This document shows, piece after piece, positions 36,139-46,767 of a stretch of 64,000 bases of DNA. The notes under the pieces are model-generated. The model was not told the DNA's origin. It saw nothing but the letters and a program-made list of their open reading frames with translations, and did no database searches. The position numbers and the translations under genes are program-made. Source of the DNA: CAVQFO01 sp963711725 (GTDB lineage Bacteria; Pseudomonadota; Gammaproteobacteria; Nitrococcales; Aquisalimonadaceae); the NCBI GenBank assembly GCA_963711725.1, contig CAVQFO010000018.1:62001-126000 (forward strand). The letters run 5' to 3'. Position 1 is the first letter of the stretch. Every line of letters starts with the position of its first letter.

Positions 36139-36954
36139 ATGAAACGAACGGTTTTCTTCATCTCCGATCGAACCGGCATCACCGCCGAAACCCTGGGGCA
36201 CAGTTTGATGACCCAGTTCGACGTGGATTTCGATCAGGTCACCCTGCCTTTCGTCGACAACCCCCCGCGCGCACAGAAGGCGGTCGGGGAGATCAACAAG
36301 GTCACGGAGACCACGGGCCATCGGCCCATCGTGTTCAGCACCGTGGTGGGCGCCGAAGTGCGCGACATCCTGAAGACGGCCAATGCCGCCTTCTTCGATT
36401 TCTTCGACATATTCATCGCGCCGTTGGAGCGCGAATTGGATACGCCGTCGTCGCATACCGTAGGCCGTTCCCACGGGCTGCGGGATAATAACACGTACGA
36501 CGTGCGGATCGACGCCATGAACTACGCCTTGAACCACGATGATGGCGTCACCACTCGTCACTACGAGGATGCCGACGTTATCCTCGTGGGTGTCTCCCGT
36601 ACCGGCAAGACACCGGTATGCATCTACATGGCCCTGCAGTTCGGCATATATGCGGCCAACTACCCGCTGACGGAAGAGGATCTGATGAGCACGCGGTTGC
36701 CGAAGAAGTTGCAGCCGTTCCGGAGCAAGATCTATGGTTTGAGCATTCTCGCCGACCGGCTTCATCAGATACGCAGCGAACGCCGGCCCAACAGCCGCTA
36801 CGCGTCATTGCAACAGTGCCAGCTGGAAATTGCCCGCGCCGAGGCATTGTTCAAGCGTGAACGGATTTCCTGGGTCAATTCCACCACGGTCTCCATCGAG
36901 GAAATCGCCACGACCATTCTTCATGACACCAAGATGAAAAGGCGGGTTTACTAG
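36139..36954 (+). CDS. ppsR: PEP synthetase regulatory protein (bifunctional kinase/pyrophosphorylase)
   Basis: 271 residues from ATG 36139 (MKRTVFFISDRTGITAETLG), the standard N-terminus and length. The P-loop GVSRTGKTPVCIYMAL is characteristic. The protein inactivates PpsA by ADP-dependent phosphorylation of a Thr next to the catalytic His and reactivates it by Pi-dependent dephosphorylation. Head-to-head pairing with ppsA is conserved in proteobacteria. Confidence 0.97.
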   Translation: MKRTVFFISDRTGITAETLGHSLMTQFDVDFDQVTLPFVDNPPRAQKAVGEINKVTETTGHRPIVFSTVVGAEVRDILKTANAAFFDFFDIFIAPLERELDTPSSHTVGRSHGLRDNNTYDVRIDAMNYALNHDDGVTTRHYEDADVILVGVSRTGKTPVCIYMALQFGIYAANYPLTEEDLMSTRLPKKLQPFRSKIYGLSILADRLHQIRSERRPNSRYASLQQCQLEIARAEALFKRERISWVNSTTVSIEEIATTILHDTKMKRRVY

Positions 36955-37059
36955 GGCCCACCGGCGAGCCAGCGCAAGGATCGTCTGGACTGTTTGTCGC
37001 GGTAAAACTGAGTCGCGCGTCCCGGGAGGGTCACGGGCCGTGTGCTAAGATCGGGAGCT

Positions 37060-37548
37060 ATGAAAGTACGAGTTCGAAACCATCCGCTACTGGAGACTTT
37101 GCCCACGCGCAGCTTTGCCACGTTGATGGAGCTGTACGAGAGCAACTATATCCAGCTGCGGCGGTTGATCCCTCATCTGGACGAGCTCGCCGATGCCGAG
37201 GTTTCCAGCGTGCCGGGGGCGGTGGATCTGCATCTGGCCGTAATCGAGCGGGCGCCGTACACAACGACGCTGGCGCTTACCCATTACTTCGGCAGGGGCG
37301 AGCCCGGCGGGGCGACGCCGGATCTACGCGTTCGCATTTATCACGATGCGCGCACCGCCGAGGTGATGCCGGATTCCGACCTGGAACACTTCCAGCTTTG
37401 GGAGGGGAAGCGGCCCAAGCCCAAGACCTTGTCCTGGCGTTGGGAGTTGAACCGCTTTCTCAATCGGTGGTTGACGTATTGCCTGGCGGAAGGCCACGGC
37501 TTCCAGCGCTCGCGCGGGGAGCAAGCGATATTTGAACCCGCCGGCTGA
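37060..37548 (+). CDS. DUF1249 family protein (YqiB-like)
   Basis: 162 residues from ATG 37060 with GGGAG very close upstream. FATLMELYESNYIQLRRLIP near the start and LTHYFGRG, VRIYHDARTAEVM and WELNRFLNRWLTYCLAEGHGF identify the family, which includes E. coli YqiB. Soluble, function not established. It lies between ppsR and iscR on the same strand, each with gaps of about 85-105 bp. Confidence 0.85.
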   Translation: MKVRVRNHPLLETLPTRSFATLMELYESNYIQLRRLIPHLDELADAEVSSVPGAVDLHLAVIERAPYTTTLALTHYFGRGEPGGATPDLRVRIYHDARTAEVMPDSDLEHFQLWEGKRPKPKTLSWRWELNRFLNRWLTYCLAEGHGFQRSRGEQAIFEPAG

Positions 37549-37632
37549 GTCTGCGCTTGACCGGCGCCGGACGAGCCGATATATCTATTCCCCACCTCCG
37601 AATAGGGTTTTAGGAGTGAAGCACTCCCCGCT

Positions 37633-38106
37633 ATGAAACTTTCGACCAAGGGCCGCTACGCGGTCACCGCCATGATGGACCTTGCGCTGCACGAAGGCGA
37701 GGGGCCGGTCACCCTGGGGGATATCTCCCAGTGTCAGGGGATTTCCCTGTCATATCTGGAGCAACTTTTCGCGCGCTTGCGCAAGAGTGGGCTGGTCAGC
37801 GGCGTACGCGGTCCCGGCGGCGGCTATAGGCTGGCTCAGGGTGCGGACTGCATTACCGTGGCCGACATCATCATCGCGGTGGATGAAAACGTCGATGCCA
37901 CGCGCTGCCGAGGCAAGGAAAACTGCCAGGGCGGCGATCGATGCCTGACCCACGATCTGTGGACGGAGCTGAGCGGCCAGATCTACGATTTCCTCAATGG
38001 CATCACCCTGGCGCAACTGGCGCAGCGGCCCAGCGTGTTGCAGGTCGCCAAGCGACAGGATCGTACCCACGACCGCAAGGTCTCGGCCTCATCCTCCATG
38101 GTCTGA
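37633..38106 (+). CDS. iscR: Rrf2 family Fe-S regulator IscR
   Basis: 157 residues. Winged helix-turn-helix MKLSTKGRYAVTAMMDLALH, ISLSYLEQLFARLRKSGLV and GPGGGYRLA. The 2Fe-2S ligands are present as C-x5-C-x5-C-x2-H (CRGKENCQGGDRCLTH). IscR senses cluster status and represses or activates Fe-S assembly genes. In most gammaproteobacteria iscS and iscU follow directly; here a convergent glpD-like gene comes 37 bp after the stop, so the isc genes must be elsewhere or replaced. An IscR site near 37590-37610 is possible but not clear. Confidence 0.92.
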   Translation: MKLSTKGRYAVTAMMDLALHEGEGPVTLGDISQCQGISLSYLEQLFARLRKSGLVSGVRGPGGGYRLAQGADCITVADIIIAVDENVDATRCRGKENCQGGDRCLTHDLWTELSGQIYDFLNGITLAQLAQRPSVLQVAKRQDRTHDRKVSASSSMV

Positions 38107-38143
38107 GGTCTCCCCTCGACTCGCCTCTGCGGCTGGCTTGCCG

Positions 38144-39343
38144 TTATTCCGTAGCGTGAATGCCGGGCGCCGATGTGAGCGCGCGGAGCTGCCGGGTGCG
38201 GGTGTCGTCCCGGGGCCGGCGGCGGGGCAGTTCGGGGGTCAGGCGGGCCAGGGCCTTTTCGGCGGTGGCCCGGGCCGCGGTCAGTTTCCCGCCGTAGAGG
38301 CTGAGCAGTGTCGGCCGATCCGTATCGTCCACCAGGAATCTGGACTCCCGGGAGCGGGCGTGAAGTCCTTCCTCGGTGGTGGGCAGTACCCGCAGTCCCG
38401 CGAATGCTTCGGCGACCGGTGCCGCCGCCAAGCGCGGAAAATGAGCGTTCGCCGCCCGCAGCAGGTAATCCACCTCCCCGGCCAGCGGCTCAGCCGCGTC
38501 GGGGTTGCCGTCGAAGGGCGTTTCCGTGGTACCGACCAATGTCCTCTCTCCCCAGGGCATGAGGAATACCCCCCGAGCGTCCTCGGCTTCTACGTAGTAG
38601 ATGCCGCGTCCCAGGTGGGCGTCCAGGACCACGTGAGTTCCCTGGACCAAATCCATGGGAAGGGCCGGCGGAGCGCCCCGGATCAGCGCCTGGGTCTGGT
38701 TGATCCAGGGCCCGGTGGCGTTGAACAAGGCGCGGGCGGTCAATGCGGCGGTTTCACCACGATGTTCGTAGTTGACCTGCCAACCCGTGGCGAGCCGGCC
38801 GGCGCCGGTGAAGCGGGCCGGTACCAGACAGTCGGCGCCGAGTTCCTCCGCCGAGCGCAGAGTCGCCGCAGTCAGAGCGCGATCGTTGGTCTGGGCATCG
38901 AAGTAGGAAAACACGGCCTGGAGGCCTTCCGTGTTGAGGCCGTCCAACGCATTCCAGCGCCGCCGGGGGACGAGGGCAAAGCGGTTGACGGATCGCAGGC
39001 CCCCAAGCAGTGAATACAGCGACAGGCCCATTCGCAGTTGCCAGGGGCGGTGCCGGCTGTGGCGATAGAGTGGTACGTAGAATCGCTCGAGATGCACGAG
39101 CTCGGGGGCGCGTTGCAACAGGATCGACCGTTCTCGCAGGCTTTCGCGGACCAGACCAAGGTTGCCGGTTTCCAGGTAGCGCAGGCCGCCGTGGATGAGC
39201 TTGCTGGACCGGCTGGAGGTGCCGTAGCCGGGGAATTCCCGTTCCAGCACGGCCACTGTATAGCCGTCGGCGGCCGCCGCTTCGGCCAGACAAGCCCCGT
39301 GGATGCCGGCGCCCAGGATCGCGACGTCGTAAGCCGGGATCAA
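38144..39343 (-). CDS. FAD-dependent glycerol-3-phosphate dehydrogenase-like oxidoreductase
   Basis: 399 residues, starting at TTG 39343, which overlaps the upstream stop codon (TTGA), so translational coupling is likely. Residues 5-30 are a Rossmann FAD site (YDVAILGAGIHGACLAEAA). TSSRSSKLIHGGLRYLE is the GlpD/GlpA signature. FLMPWGERTLVGTTETPFDG and LLSLYGGKLTAARATAEKAL complete the DAO fold. E. coli GlpD is about 501 residues; this protein lacks most of the C-terminal cap domain. It probably oxidises glycerol-3-phosphate to DHAP with quinone. Third gene of the kinase-phosphodiesterase-dehydrogenase set. Confidence 0.85.
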   Translation of the reverse strand: MIPAYDVAILGAGIHGACLAEAAAADGYTVAVLEREFPGYGTSSRSSKLIHGGLRYLETGNLGLVRESLRERSILLQRAPELVHLERFYVPLYRHSRHRPWQLRMGLSLYSLLGGLRSVNRFALVPRRRWNALDGLNTEGLQAVFSYFDAQTNDRALTAATLRSAEELGADCLVPARFTGAGRLATGWQVNYEHRGETAALTARALFNATGPWINQTQALIRGAPPALPMDLVQGTHVVLDAHLGRGIYYVEAEDARGVFLMPWGERTLVGTTETPFDGNPDAAEPLAGEVDYLLRAANAHFPRLAAAPVAEAFAGLRVLPTTEEGLHARSRESRFLVDDTDRPTLLSLYGGKLTAARATAEKALARLTPELPRRRPRDDTRTRQLRALTSAPGIHATE

Positions 39344-40095
39344 ACTGTCCGACCCCCGGCCCCCGCGAGGCTGTCACGGAGCCGGGCCACCGACGCCGTT
39401 TCCACCCAGCGAACCCCCCGTTTCACCAGGGCCGGCAGGGCTTCGGGATCGTTGACTTCGTATACGGCCCACTCCCAGGAGCCGGCCTCCAACGGCGTAG
39501 CCCCCGGCGGTAGCCGGATATCGCGGCAGAAGAGATAGTCCGGCGCCAAGGTATGGGCGCGTTCCAGTTCGGCCGTGTCGTGCCGATGAATGACCCAACC
39601 CACGGGAACCTCGGCCATGGAGCGGGCCTGCTGCAGAACCCGCGCGTCGTCGCAAAGAATGACCCGACGTGCTCCCAGCAGCGCTGTTTCATCCAGAACA
39701 CGCTCCACAAATGCCGGGATATCGCAGCGTTCCAGGCTTTCCGTCTTGATCTCGATAAACGCCAGCACGCCGGGGGCGTTCTCCAGTACGGCATTGACGT
39801 CGCTTAATCGGGGAATGGTTTCGCCCCGGAATCGCTCGGCGAAACGCCCAGGCTCATGGGCGCTGGTGGCCAGGACCTGATCCGATGCCAAGTCGAATAC
39901 CAGCCCCTTTTCGCCGGTGGTGCGTTCAAGGTCGGCGTCGTGAAGAATGACGGGCACCTGGTCCGCCGTCATCTGCACGTCGAACTCCACGCCGTCGGCG
40001 CCGGCTTCCACGGCTTTGCGAAGCGCCAGCAGCGTGTTCTCCGGGTAGAGCTCCCGAAAGCCGCGATGGGCCATGATCAGCGGTGCGACGGACAT
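39340..40095 (-). CDS. Glycerophosphodiester phosphodiesterase
   Basis: 251 residues from ATG 40095. The GDPD fold is clear: IMAHRGFRELYPENTLLALR, the metal-binding EFDVQMTADQVPVILHDADLERTT and FIEIKTES. It releases glycerol-3-phosphate and an alcohol from phospholipid head-group diesters, feeding the dehydrogenase encoded next. There is no signal peptide, so it is cytoplasmic (UgpQ-like). It is 24 bp after the FGGY kinase and overlaps the next start. Confidence 0.92.
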   Translation of the reverse strand: MSVAPLIMAHRGFRELYPENTLLALRKAVEAGADGVEFDVQMTADQVPVILHDADLERTTGEKGLVFDLASDQVLATSAHEPGRFAERFRGETIPRLSDVNAVLENAPGVLAFIEIKTESLERCDIPAFVERVLDETALLGARRVILCDDARVLQQARSMAEVPVGWVIHRHDTAELERAHTLAPDYLFCRDIRLPPGATPLEAGSWEWAVYEVNDPEALPALVKRGVRWVETASVARLRDSLAGAGGRTV

Positions 40096-40119
40096 GCGAA
40101 CCCCCTCCCTGATTGATGT

Positions 40120-41570
40120 TCAGCTGTGAGTATGGGCGTTGGCGCGGTGGTTTCCCAAGTCCGTTTTCAGAAGCGAGGTCCAGAAGGCGTGGCGGCGCTG
40201 CAGCGCCTGCGACCTATCTGAGGGTCGGAATAGAGCGCCATCCGATGTGGCGGGTGACTCCGGAGGGACGCCCAGCAGGGTCGCCAGGCCCCGCGCCGTG
40301 GCTTCGGATTCGCTGGGACGCCAGAGTTCCCGGACCAGCAGATCGGCGAGGACCTGGCAGAGTCGGTCGGACCGGGCAAGGCCGCCGGTGGCGACGGCCC
40401 TTGGCGCGGGATCGACGCAACGGTTCATGGCGTCCAGATTGCGGCGGACCAGGAACGCGATGCTTTCCGCGACGGCGAAATAGCGTTCCTCGGGACCGCC
40501 CGAACCGTGGAAGCGGCTGGGAAGGTCGGGAATCCAGTCGGGCGACCCCAGGCCGCTGACGGCGTTAATGAAATAGGGTGCGGAAGCGGCCGCGGGCTCC
40601 CAGTCCTGCAGGCTGGGTGGCCGGTCGTGGGGAAACAGCTCGATGGCGGCCCAGGTCAAGGCCGCGGCCGCGCCGTTGACGGTGCCCTCCAGCGCCAAGG
40701 CAGGAACCCGGGCCGTGGGCAGACGGGCTTAGCAGCAAGTCGCCGGCGGACGGTGGGGGCTTGTGCAGCGGTCGCTGCAGAAATGCGCCGGTACCCAGAT
40801 TCAGATAGACGGTGTCCGTAGCCGGTGGACCCGCAGCCCACGGCACCGCCGCCTGATCGCCGGTGACACAGGTCAGGGGGATGCGCCGGCTGCCCAGCTC
40901 CAGTCGGCCGAAGGTCCCGAGCGACTCCGCCGCCGGTGGCAGGGTGGATGCCGGCACCGCGAACAGCTCCAGCAGCCGGGGCGACCAGTTCCGGTCACGC
41001 AGGGACCAGAGCAGCGTGCGCGAGGCGTTCACCGGGTCGGCTGTGTCGGTCTGCGCGTTCGTCAGGCGCCGCACCAGATAACTGGCCAGCGGGCCCCAAC
41101 GCAGCCGGCCGTCGCCCAGCGCACGGGCGACGGCCGGGATGGAGGCCAGGCAGGCGCGGTACTTGAACACGCCGTAGTGGGCGTTGGGCCGCAAGCCCGG
41201 TAATCCGGCGAAGCAGGTCCAGCGTGGGCTTGTCCTTGGGCAGGTGGACCTCACCCCGGCGATCCTGCCAGCTGATCGCCGGGGTCAGGGGGCGAGCGTC
41301 GGCAGAGTCCCAGCACAGCATGGTGGAGCGCTGCGTGGCGAGACCGGCGCAGGTCACGGGCAGGTGAGCGGGAATCTCGCCCAGGGCCTGTTCCGCGGCG
41401 GTGACCAGCGAGGTGACGATTTCGTCCGGATCGTGTTCAGCGGTGGTTTCGTCGCGCCGGGTGGCGACCGGTACCGCGGCGGTTGCCAGATGCGTACCGT
41501 CGTTTCCATATATGACCGCGCGGGAGCTGTGGCCGCCCTGATCGAGGCACAATACGGCGGAGCGGATCAT
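40120..41570 (-). CDS. FGGY carbohydrate kinase (glycerol kinase-like), with two frame breaks
   Basis: Three consecutive frames, each one base further, encode one FGGY kinase. Frame 1 from ATG 41570: VLCLDQGGHSSRAVIYG, PVTCAGLATQRST, SWQDRR and LLRRITGL. Frame 2 after about 41200: RPNAHYGVFKYRACL, LTCVTGDQAAVPWA and YLNLGTGAFLQRP. Frame 3 after about 40712: LALEGTVNGAAAALTWA, the nucleotide-site VATGGLARSDRLCQVLADL and ATARGLATLLG. Removing one G from GGG at 41196-41198 and one base near 40710 gives 482 residues, the normal family size. The substrate is likely glycerol or a related polyol, from its neighbours. Whether it is functional depends on whether the breaks are real. Confidence 0.82.
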
Positions 41571-41602
41571 GGCTTCAGTCCTTGGTCCGGGCGGTGGAGC
41601 GG

Positions 41603-43577
41603 TCAGGCGCGGAAGCGTTCAACCAGCCGCCGCAGGTGGCGTTCCCACATGGGATTCCGCCGGCCCCGATAGCGTAGCAGGACGTAGACGTCGGTGACCG
41701 CGCGGATTTGCGATGCGAGATCGGGGCGGGCGCGGGCGACGCGCCGGGCGTAGTCTTCCGGGCCTTCAGCTTCCGCTCGGGGCAGGCCGGCGCGAGCCAG
41801 TTTGTGACAAAAGACCTGGTAGGCCTCCCGCGCCGGATCCCGTTCCCGGGCGCGGCGATCCCGCAGCAGCAGTGCGCTGAGCAGGCCGAGGATGCCCGCG
41901 AAAGCCGTTCCCAGCGCCAGGCCCATTCGTGGCAGCGAATCCAGCCCCACGCCGTTGAGCAGTTCATGCTGAAGGTCGGGTCCATAGGCCAGCACCCAGC
42001 GGGTCCAGGCCGTGTTCACGGTATCCCAGCCCAGCCGAAGGTCGGCCAGCCACGAGCCGCCCGGACGGGCCATCAATGGCACATCATCCCCATCGGTAAC
42101 CGCCGCTCCCATCCCCAGTTCGATCCGATCGGGGGAGACCCAGGCGGTGGGGTCCTCGCGGACCCAGCCTTTGCCCGGCAGCCAGACTTCGGCCCAGGCG
42201 TGGGCGTCCGATTGACGCACGATCATGTAGTCGGACAAGGGGTTCGTGGTGCCGCCCTGGTAGCCCGTGACCACGCGCGCGGGGATGCCGGCCGCGCGCA
42301 TGAGGACCACGAAGGCGCCGGCAAAGTGCTCGCAGAAGCCCCGCCGGGTGTCGAACAGAAAGGCGTCCACGGCGTCTTCCCCGTCCAGACGCGGCGGGTT
42401 CAGCGTATAGACGAAGGGCTGCTTGCGAAAATAATGCAGAGCCTGATTTACAACGTCTCCCGGCGTCCGAGCCCGCTTGCGCCACTGTCGAGCCAGGGCG
42501 TGGGCGCGGGGATCGCGGTCGAAGGGCAGGGACAGGTCCCGCCGCGCCTGTTCCGGCCCCAGTGTCGGCTGCAGGCGGTAGCGAAGGACGGAACCGACGC
42601 TGTAACGACGCGGTTCGTGGATGGCGCGGTCGGCCAGGAGCTCCATGGTGGGACTGACGCGGGCGTCCGGTGGCGGTTGCACCGGCATGTCCAGCGCGAA
42701 CAGCCAGCGATGGTTGTGAGGCTCCAGGATGACGCTGTAGCGCAAGGGTGCGGACAAGGGCTCGAGGCCGACGGCCGGTTGGTCGTCCGGGCGGCTGAAG
42801 CTTTTATGGTAGGACCAGGTTCGGCCGTCGTACCAGTTCAGGACGGGGCCGCGCCAATAGCGTTTGCTGCGGGGCGGCGCCGCGTCCTGGAATTCGAACG
42901 CGGAAGGCCACGGCGTCGGACCTGCTGAGTTGGCTGATGCTCCCCGGGGACATGGTGTCGCCAAGCCCGGTCACGCCGGCTCCGGCGTCCTTGGGCAGGC
43001 CCCATAGCGGGCCGCTGACGCGGGGGAAGAGGACAAACAGAACCACCGCCAGGGGCAGGGCCTGGAGTAGCAGCGCGGCGGCCAGGCGGGCGTGGCGGAA
43101 TGGGCTCTCCGTGCCGGTGGGGCGGTGAATGGCGATCAACAACATCGTGGTCGCCCATGTCGTGGCCAGGAGATAGAGGATGGCCGGAGGCGATTGGTAG
43201 TACAGGAATTGGGTGGCGATCAGGAAATACGCCAGGAACAGGATGATGGTGGTGTCCCGGCGGCGGCGCATCTCCAGGAGTTTCAACGCGCACATTGCGG
43301 TGAGCAGGGCGACGCTGGCATCACGGCCGAGGATGGTTCCATAGCTCAGGTACACCCCGACGCTTGCCGCGAGGGTGAGGCCGATCCGCACCAGTCCCGG
43401 CGGTAGCCGCCCGCCGTGGACCGCGAGTGAATAGCGCCACACCCCGCACACCACGGCCGCCGCGGTCAGCCACGGTGGCAGGTGCGCCGCGTGCGGCGCG
43501 ACGATCAAACCCAGCGTGATCAGCAGGATCAGCAGGGTGCGGTGGGGCAACAGGGTGGGCGTGCGGCGGTCGGTCAA
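41603..43577 (-). CDS. TgpA-type membrane transglutaminase (DUF3488-transglutaminase core), with one frame break
   Basis: The start is TTG 43577, overlapping the stop of the DUF58 gene (TTGA). The first frame has several membrane helices (LLILLITLGLIVAPH, ILYLLATTWATTMLLIAI, ALLLQALPLAVVLFVLF) and LWGLPKDAGAGVTGLGD. Near 42888-42900 one extra base must be skipped to continue FQDAAPPRSKRYWRGPVLNW. The transglutaminase core then has GFCEHFAGAFVVLMRAAGIP (Cys), DAHAWAEVWLPGKGWVREDP (His, Asp) and a final membrane helix. Repaired length is 657 residues, as in Pseudomonas TgpA. With MoxR and DUF58 it forms a conserved trio of unknown cellular role. Confidence 0.88.
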
Positions 43578-44530
43578 GGCGAGTACCGTGCCAATGCTTC
43601 AAGGCAGCGGTCGCGATGCGCGTTGCCCCGGCCCGAGGGGATGTCGGCGCCCGGCAGACTCAGGCCGTAGCTGTGGCCGCGGCGCTCCGCGTCCAGGATC
43701 CATCGGCAGAGTCGGCCGAGCCGGGATTCGGTATCCAACCCCTCGGTGTCCGACCAGTCGAAATGGTAGCGGTTGCCGCCGCCGCCCTGGAACTGCTTGG
43801 TCTGAAGTTCGGCGCCACGGGCCAGGGTCCGCCACGCGACGTGGCGGGGGGAATCGCCCGGCTGATATCGTCTCAGCCCGCGGAAATCGTCTTCGCTGCC
43901 GCCCTGGCGGGTCCCGTGGGCAATGTGTCCATGGGTCGGGGGGCGCGGTACCGCGCCCGATTCAGGTGCCGGATAGACCAGAACGCTAGCCTCGGGCCGG
44001 ATCCAGGTCCAGGCCCGGAACAGGCCGGTGGGGAATTGGCTGAATACCGCCACCCGGTCCAGTCGCGCGACTCCCCGGCGGTGGGTGGGCAGGCGCACGA
44101 CAATGCGGCCGCCGCGACCGCTCCCGGTATCCGCGAAGCCTTGCACCCGGTCGCCGGACTCCACGCCGATGCCGTAGCGCGGCCGCCGGCCCGGGTTTTC
44201 CAGGCGCACCGGGAATGCTGCGGCTTCACCGGCGAAAACGGGGTGTGCGGCGTCGATGGTGACGCGCAGGCCGGCCAAAGTCCGGAAGGTATGAACGATG
44301 GCTACTGTCGCCATGGCGCCGAGGAGGAAACACAGCATGAATACCAGGCTGTTGCTGTAGTTCACGGCGCCCAGCCACATGACCAGCAGCATCGCCGCGA
44401 ACGCCAGGCCGACCCGCGTCGGCAGGATGTAGATGCGTCGGTAGTGGAGCACGGCCACCGTTTCGCGATCCGGGGCCCGGCGGTCCGCCCAGCGGTGAAT
44501 GGCGTGTTTCAGCGCGGCGCTAGTGTGCAT
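43574..44530 (-). CDS. DUF58 domain protein
   Basis: 318 residues. Two N-terminal membrane helices (VGLAFAAMLLVMWLGAV and FMLCFLLGAMATVAIV) precede a soluble domain with the DUF58 signature DDFRGLRRYQPGDSPRHVAW. The trio MoxR ATPase - DUF58 - DUF3488/transglutaminase is very common in bacteria; DUF58 proteins resemble von Willebrand factor A type partners of MoxR. The gap to the moxR gene is 38 bp, and its stop overlaps the start of the transglutaminase gene. Confidence 0.92.
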   Translation of the reverse strand: MHTSAALKHAIHRWADRRAPDRETVAVLHYRRIYILPTRVGLAFAAMLLVMWLGAVNYSNSLVFMLCFLLGAMATVAIVHTFRTLAGLRVTIDAAHPVFAGEAAAFPVRLENPGRRPRYGIGVESGDRVQGFADTGSGRGGRIVVRLPTHRRGVARLDRVAVFSQFPTGLFRAWTWIRPEASVLVYPAPESGAVPRPPTHGHIAHGTRQGGSEDDFRGLRRYQPGDSPRHVAWRTLARGAELQTKQFQGGGGNRYHFDWSDTEGLDTESRLGRLCRWILDAERRGHSYGLSLPGADIPSGRGNAHRDRCLEALARYSP

Positions 44531-44568
44531 GGTTCATGACAGTCGGCGAGGGCGGGATGAAAACCCGA

Positions 44569-45489
<921 letters not shown>

Positions 45490-45521
45490 GAGGGGCTCTT
45501 GTGGTTGGGCCGTGGCCTTTG

Positions 45522-46322
45522 TTACTCGGTGAGCAGGCGCTCCACCACGTGTCGCAGATTGGTGAGGTCGAACGGCTTGTCGCACAGAGCGGATACACCC
45601 GCCTGGCGGACCGATGCGAGGCGCGCGTGGTCCTGCTCGCCGGTAACCATGAGTACCGGCAGATCCGGTTGCGAGCTCTCCTGGCGAATGAATTCGACCA
45701 GCGCCTGACCGTCCATGTCGGGCATGTTGTAGTCGGTTACCACCAGGTCGAAATTGTGGGTGCCCAGGATATCCGACGCCTCCAGTCCGTTGCTCGCCTC
45801 TGTGATCCGTTCGATGCCGGAGTTGGTCAGGACCTGGCAGAGATAGCGGCGGGAGAGCAGGCTGTCGTCGACCACCAGCACGGCCAGGTCCTCAACGTCC
45901 ACATGCTCCAGTTCCAGGGGCGTGGGATCGACAAAATCCACCGTAGCGTACAACGCCCGTTTCAGATCCTCGGTGCGAAACGGCTTGGAGAGGATGGCCA
46001 GTACGCCGGCCTGCCGAATGGATTCCAGGTTGTGGGGATGGCGCTCACTGGTGACCAGCATGAAGGGGATGTCCTCCAGCCGGGGATTCTCGCGAATTTC
46101 CTGAATCAGCAGGGAGCCGTCCATGTCGCCGAAGTACATGGAACTGATCACTAGGTCCGGGACGTGGATCTCCATGGCCGCCAAAGCCTCGGAGCCGGTG
46201 GCAACGCCGTCCACCTTGCGGATGCCGGCCTCCTGGAGGCGTTGCACGATGATCTTGCGCTGAGTGTTGGAGGGCTCCACCAGCAGGATGGTCAGGTCTT
46301 CAACGCTGATATGGTGATTCAT
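45522..46322 (-). CDS. Double-receiver response regulator
   Basis: 266 residues from ATG 46322 (MNHHISVEDLTILLVEPSNT). Two receiver domains are linked: REC1 (about 10-125) has DLVISSMYFGDMDG, with Ser where the phosphorylated Asp should be, and ends with the conserved K of LSKPF. REC2 (about 145-262) has LAVLVVDDSLLSRRYL, DLVVTDYNMPDMDG with an intact Asp, and LCDKPF. There is no output domain, so it probably acts through protein contacts in a phosphorelay or as a CheY-like adaptor. No histidine kinase is adjacent. It lies 32 bp upstream of moxR on the same strand. Confidence 0.88.
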   Translation of the reverse strand: MNHHISVEDLTILLVEPSNTQRKIIVQRLQEAGIRKVDGVATGSEALAAMEIHVPDLVISSMYFGDMDGSLLIQEIRENPRLEDIPFMLVTSERHPHNLESIRQAGVLAILSKPFRTEDLKRALYATVDFVDPTPLELEHVDVEDLAVLVVDDSLLSRRYLCQVLTNSGIERITEASNGLEASDILGTHNFDLVVTDYNMPDMDGQALVEFIRQESSQPDLPVLMVTGEQDHARLASVRQAGVSALCDKPFDLTNLRHVVERLLTE

Positions 46323-46767
46323 GACGCCAGGGGCCCGCATTGTGAGATCCGGAGCATCGCCGCGAATTCGTGTCTGTCGGCCGTAGCCTGTCGTTCAAAG
46401 AGTGCCATTGCCGGTCCCATTTGAGCTCCCGTTTGCCCGCCACGGCCCAGCATAACCGAAAGCCAAGGCCGGGGGGACGGAACGCCGCCGCATTTTCGGT
46501 GGACGCCTCGCTGGGAGCTGCCGAGGCTTCACGCGACACGGTGCCGGGTAATGGATCAGCCTTTCGCCAGCGGGCATAATACGCCTCCTCGCCCGGCACA
46601 GGCAGTGCGCCGGAACCCGAGTTTTGGCGGCGGGGCATGCCCGGGCCAATGCGACCCTGGTCACGTAATCATTACGGCCAGTTGTATAGGCTGAGGGCAT
46701 CGCATGGCACGCGCCAGGGCAATTCGGCCCGGCGCGGCGCCCCGGACAACGGCTGACGGAGAGCAGC
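46323..46767. other. Divergent intergenic region before the M23 peptidase gene
   Basis: 445 bp without a gene I can support. It should hold promoters for the double-receiver gene (leftward) and the M23/bactofilin pair (rightward). GTAATCATTAC (about 46666-46676) is a short palindrome, and TTGTATAGG (about 46681) could include a -10 element. No strong terminator was seen. Confidence 0.4.
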
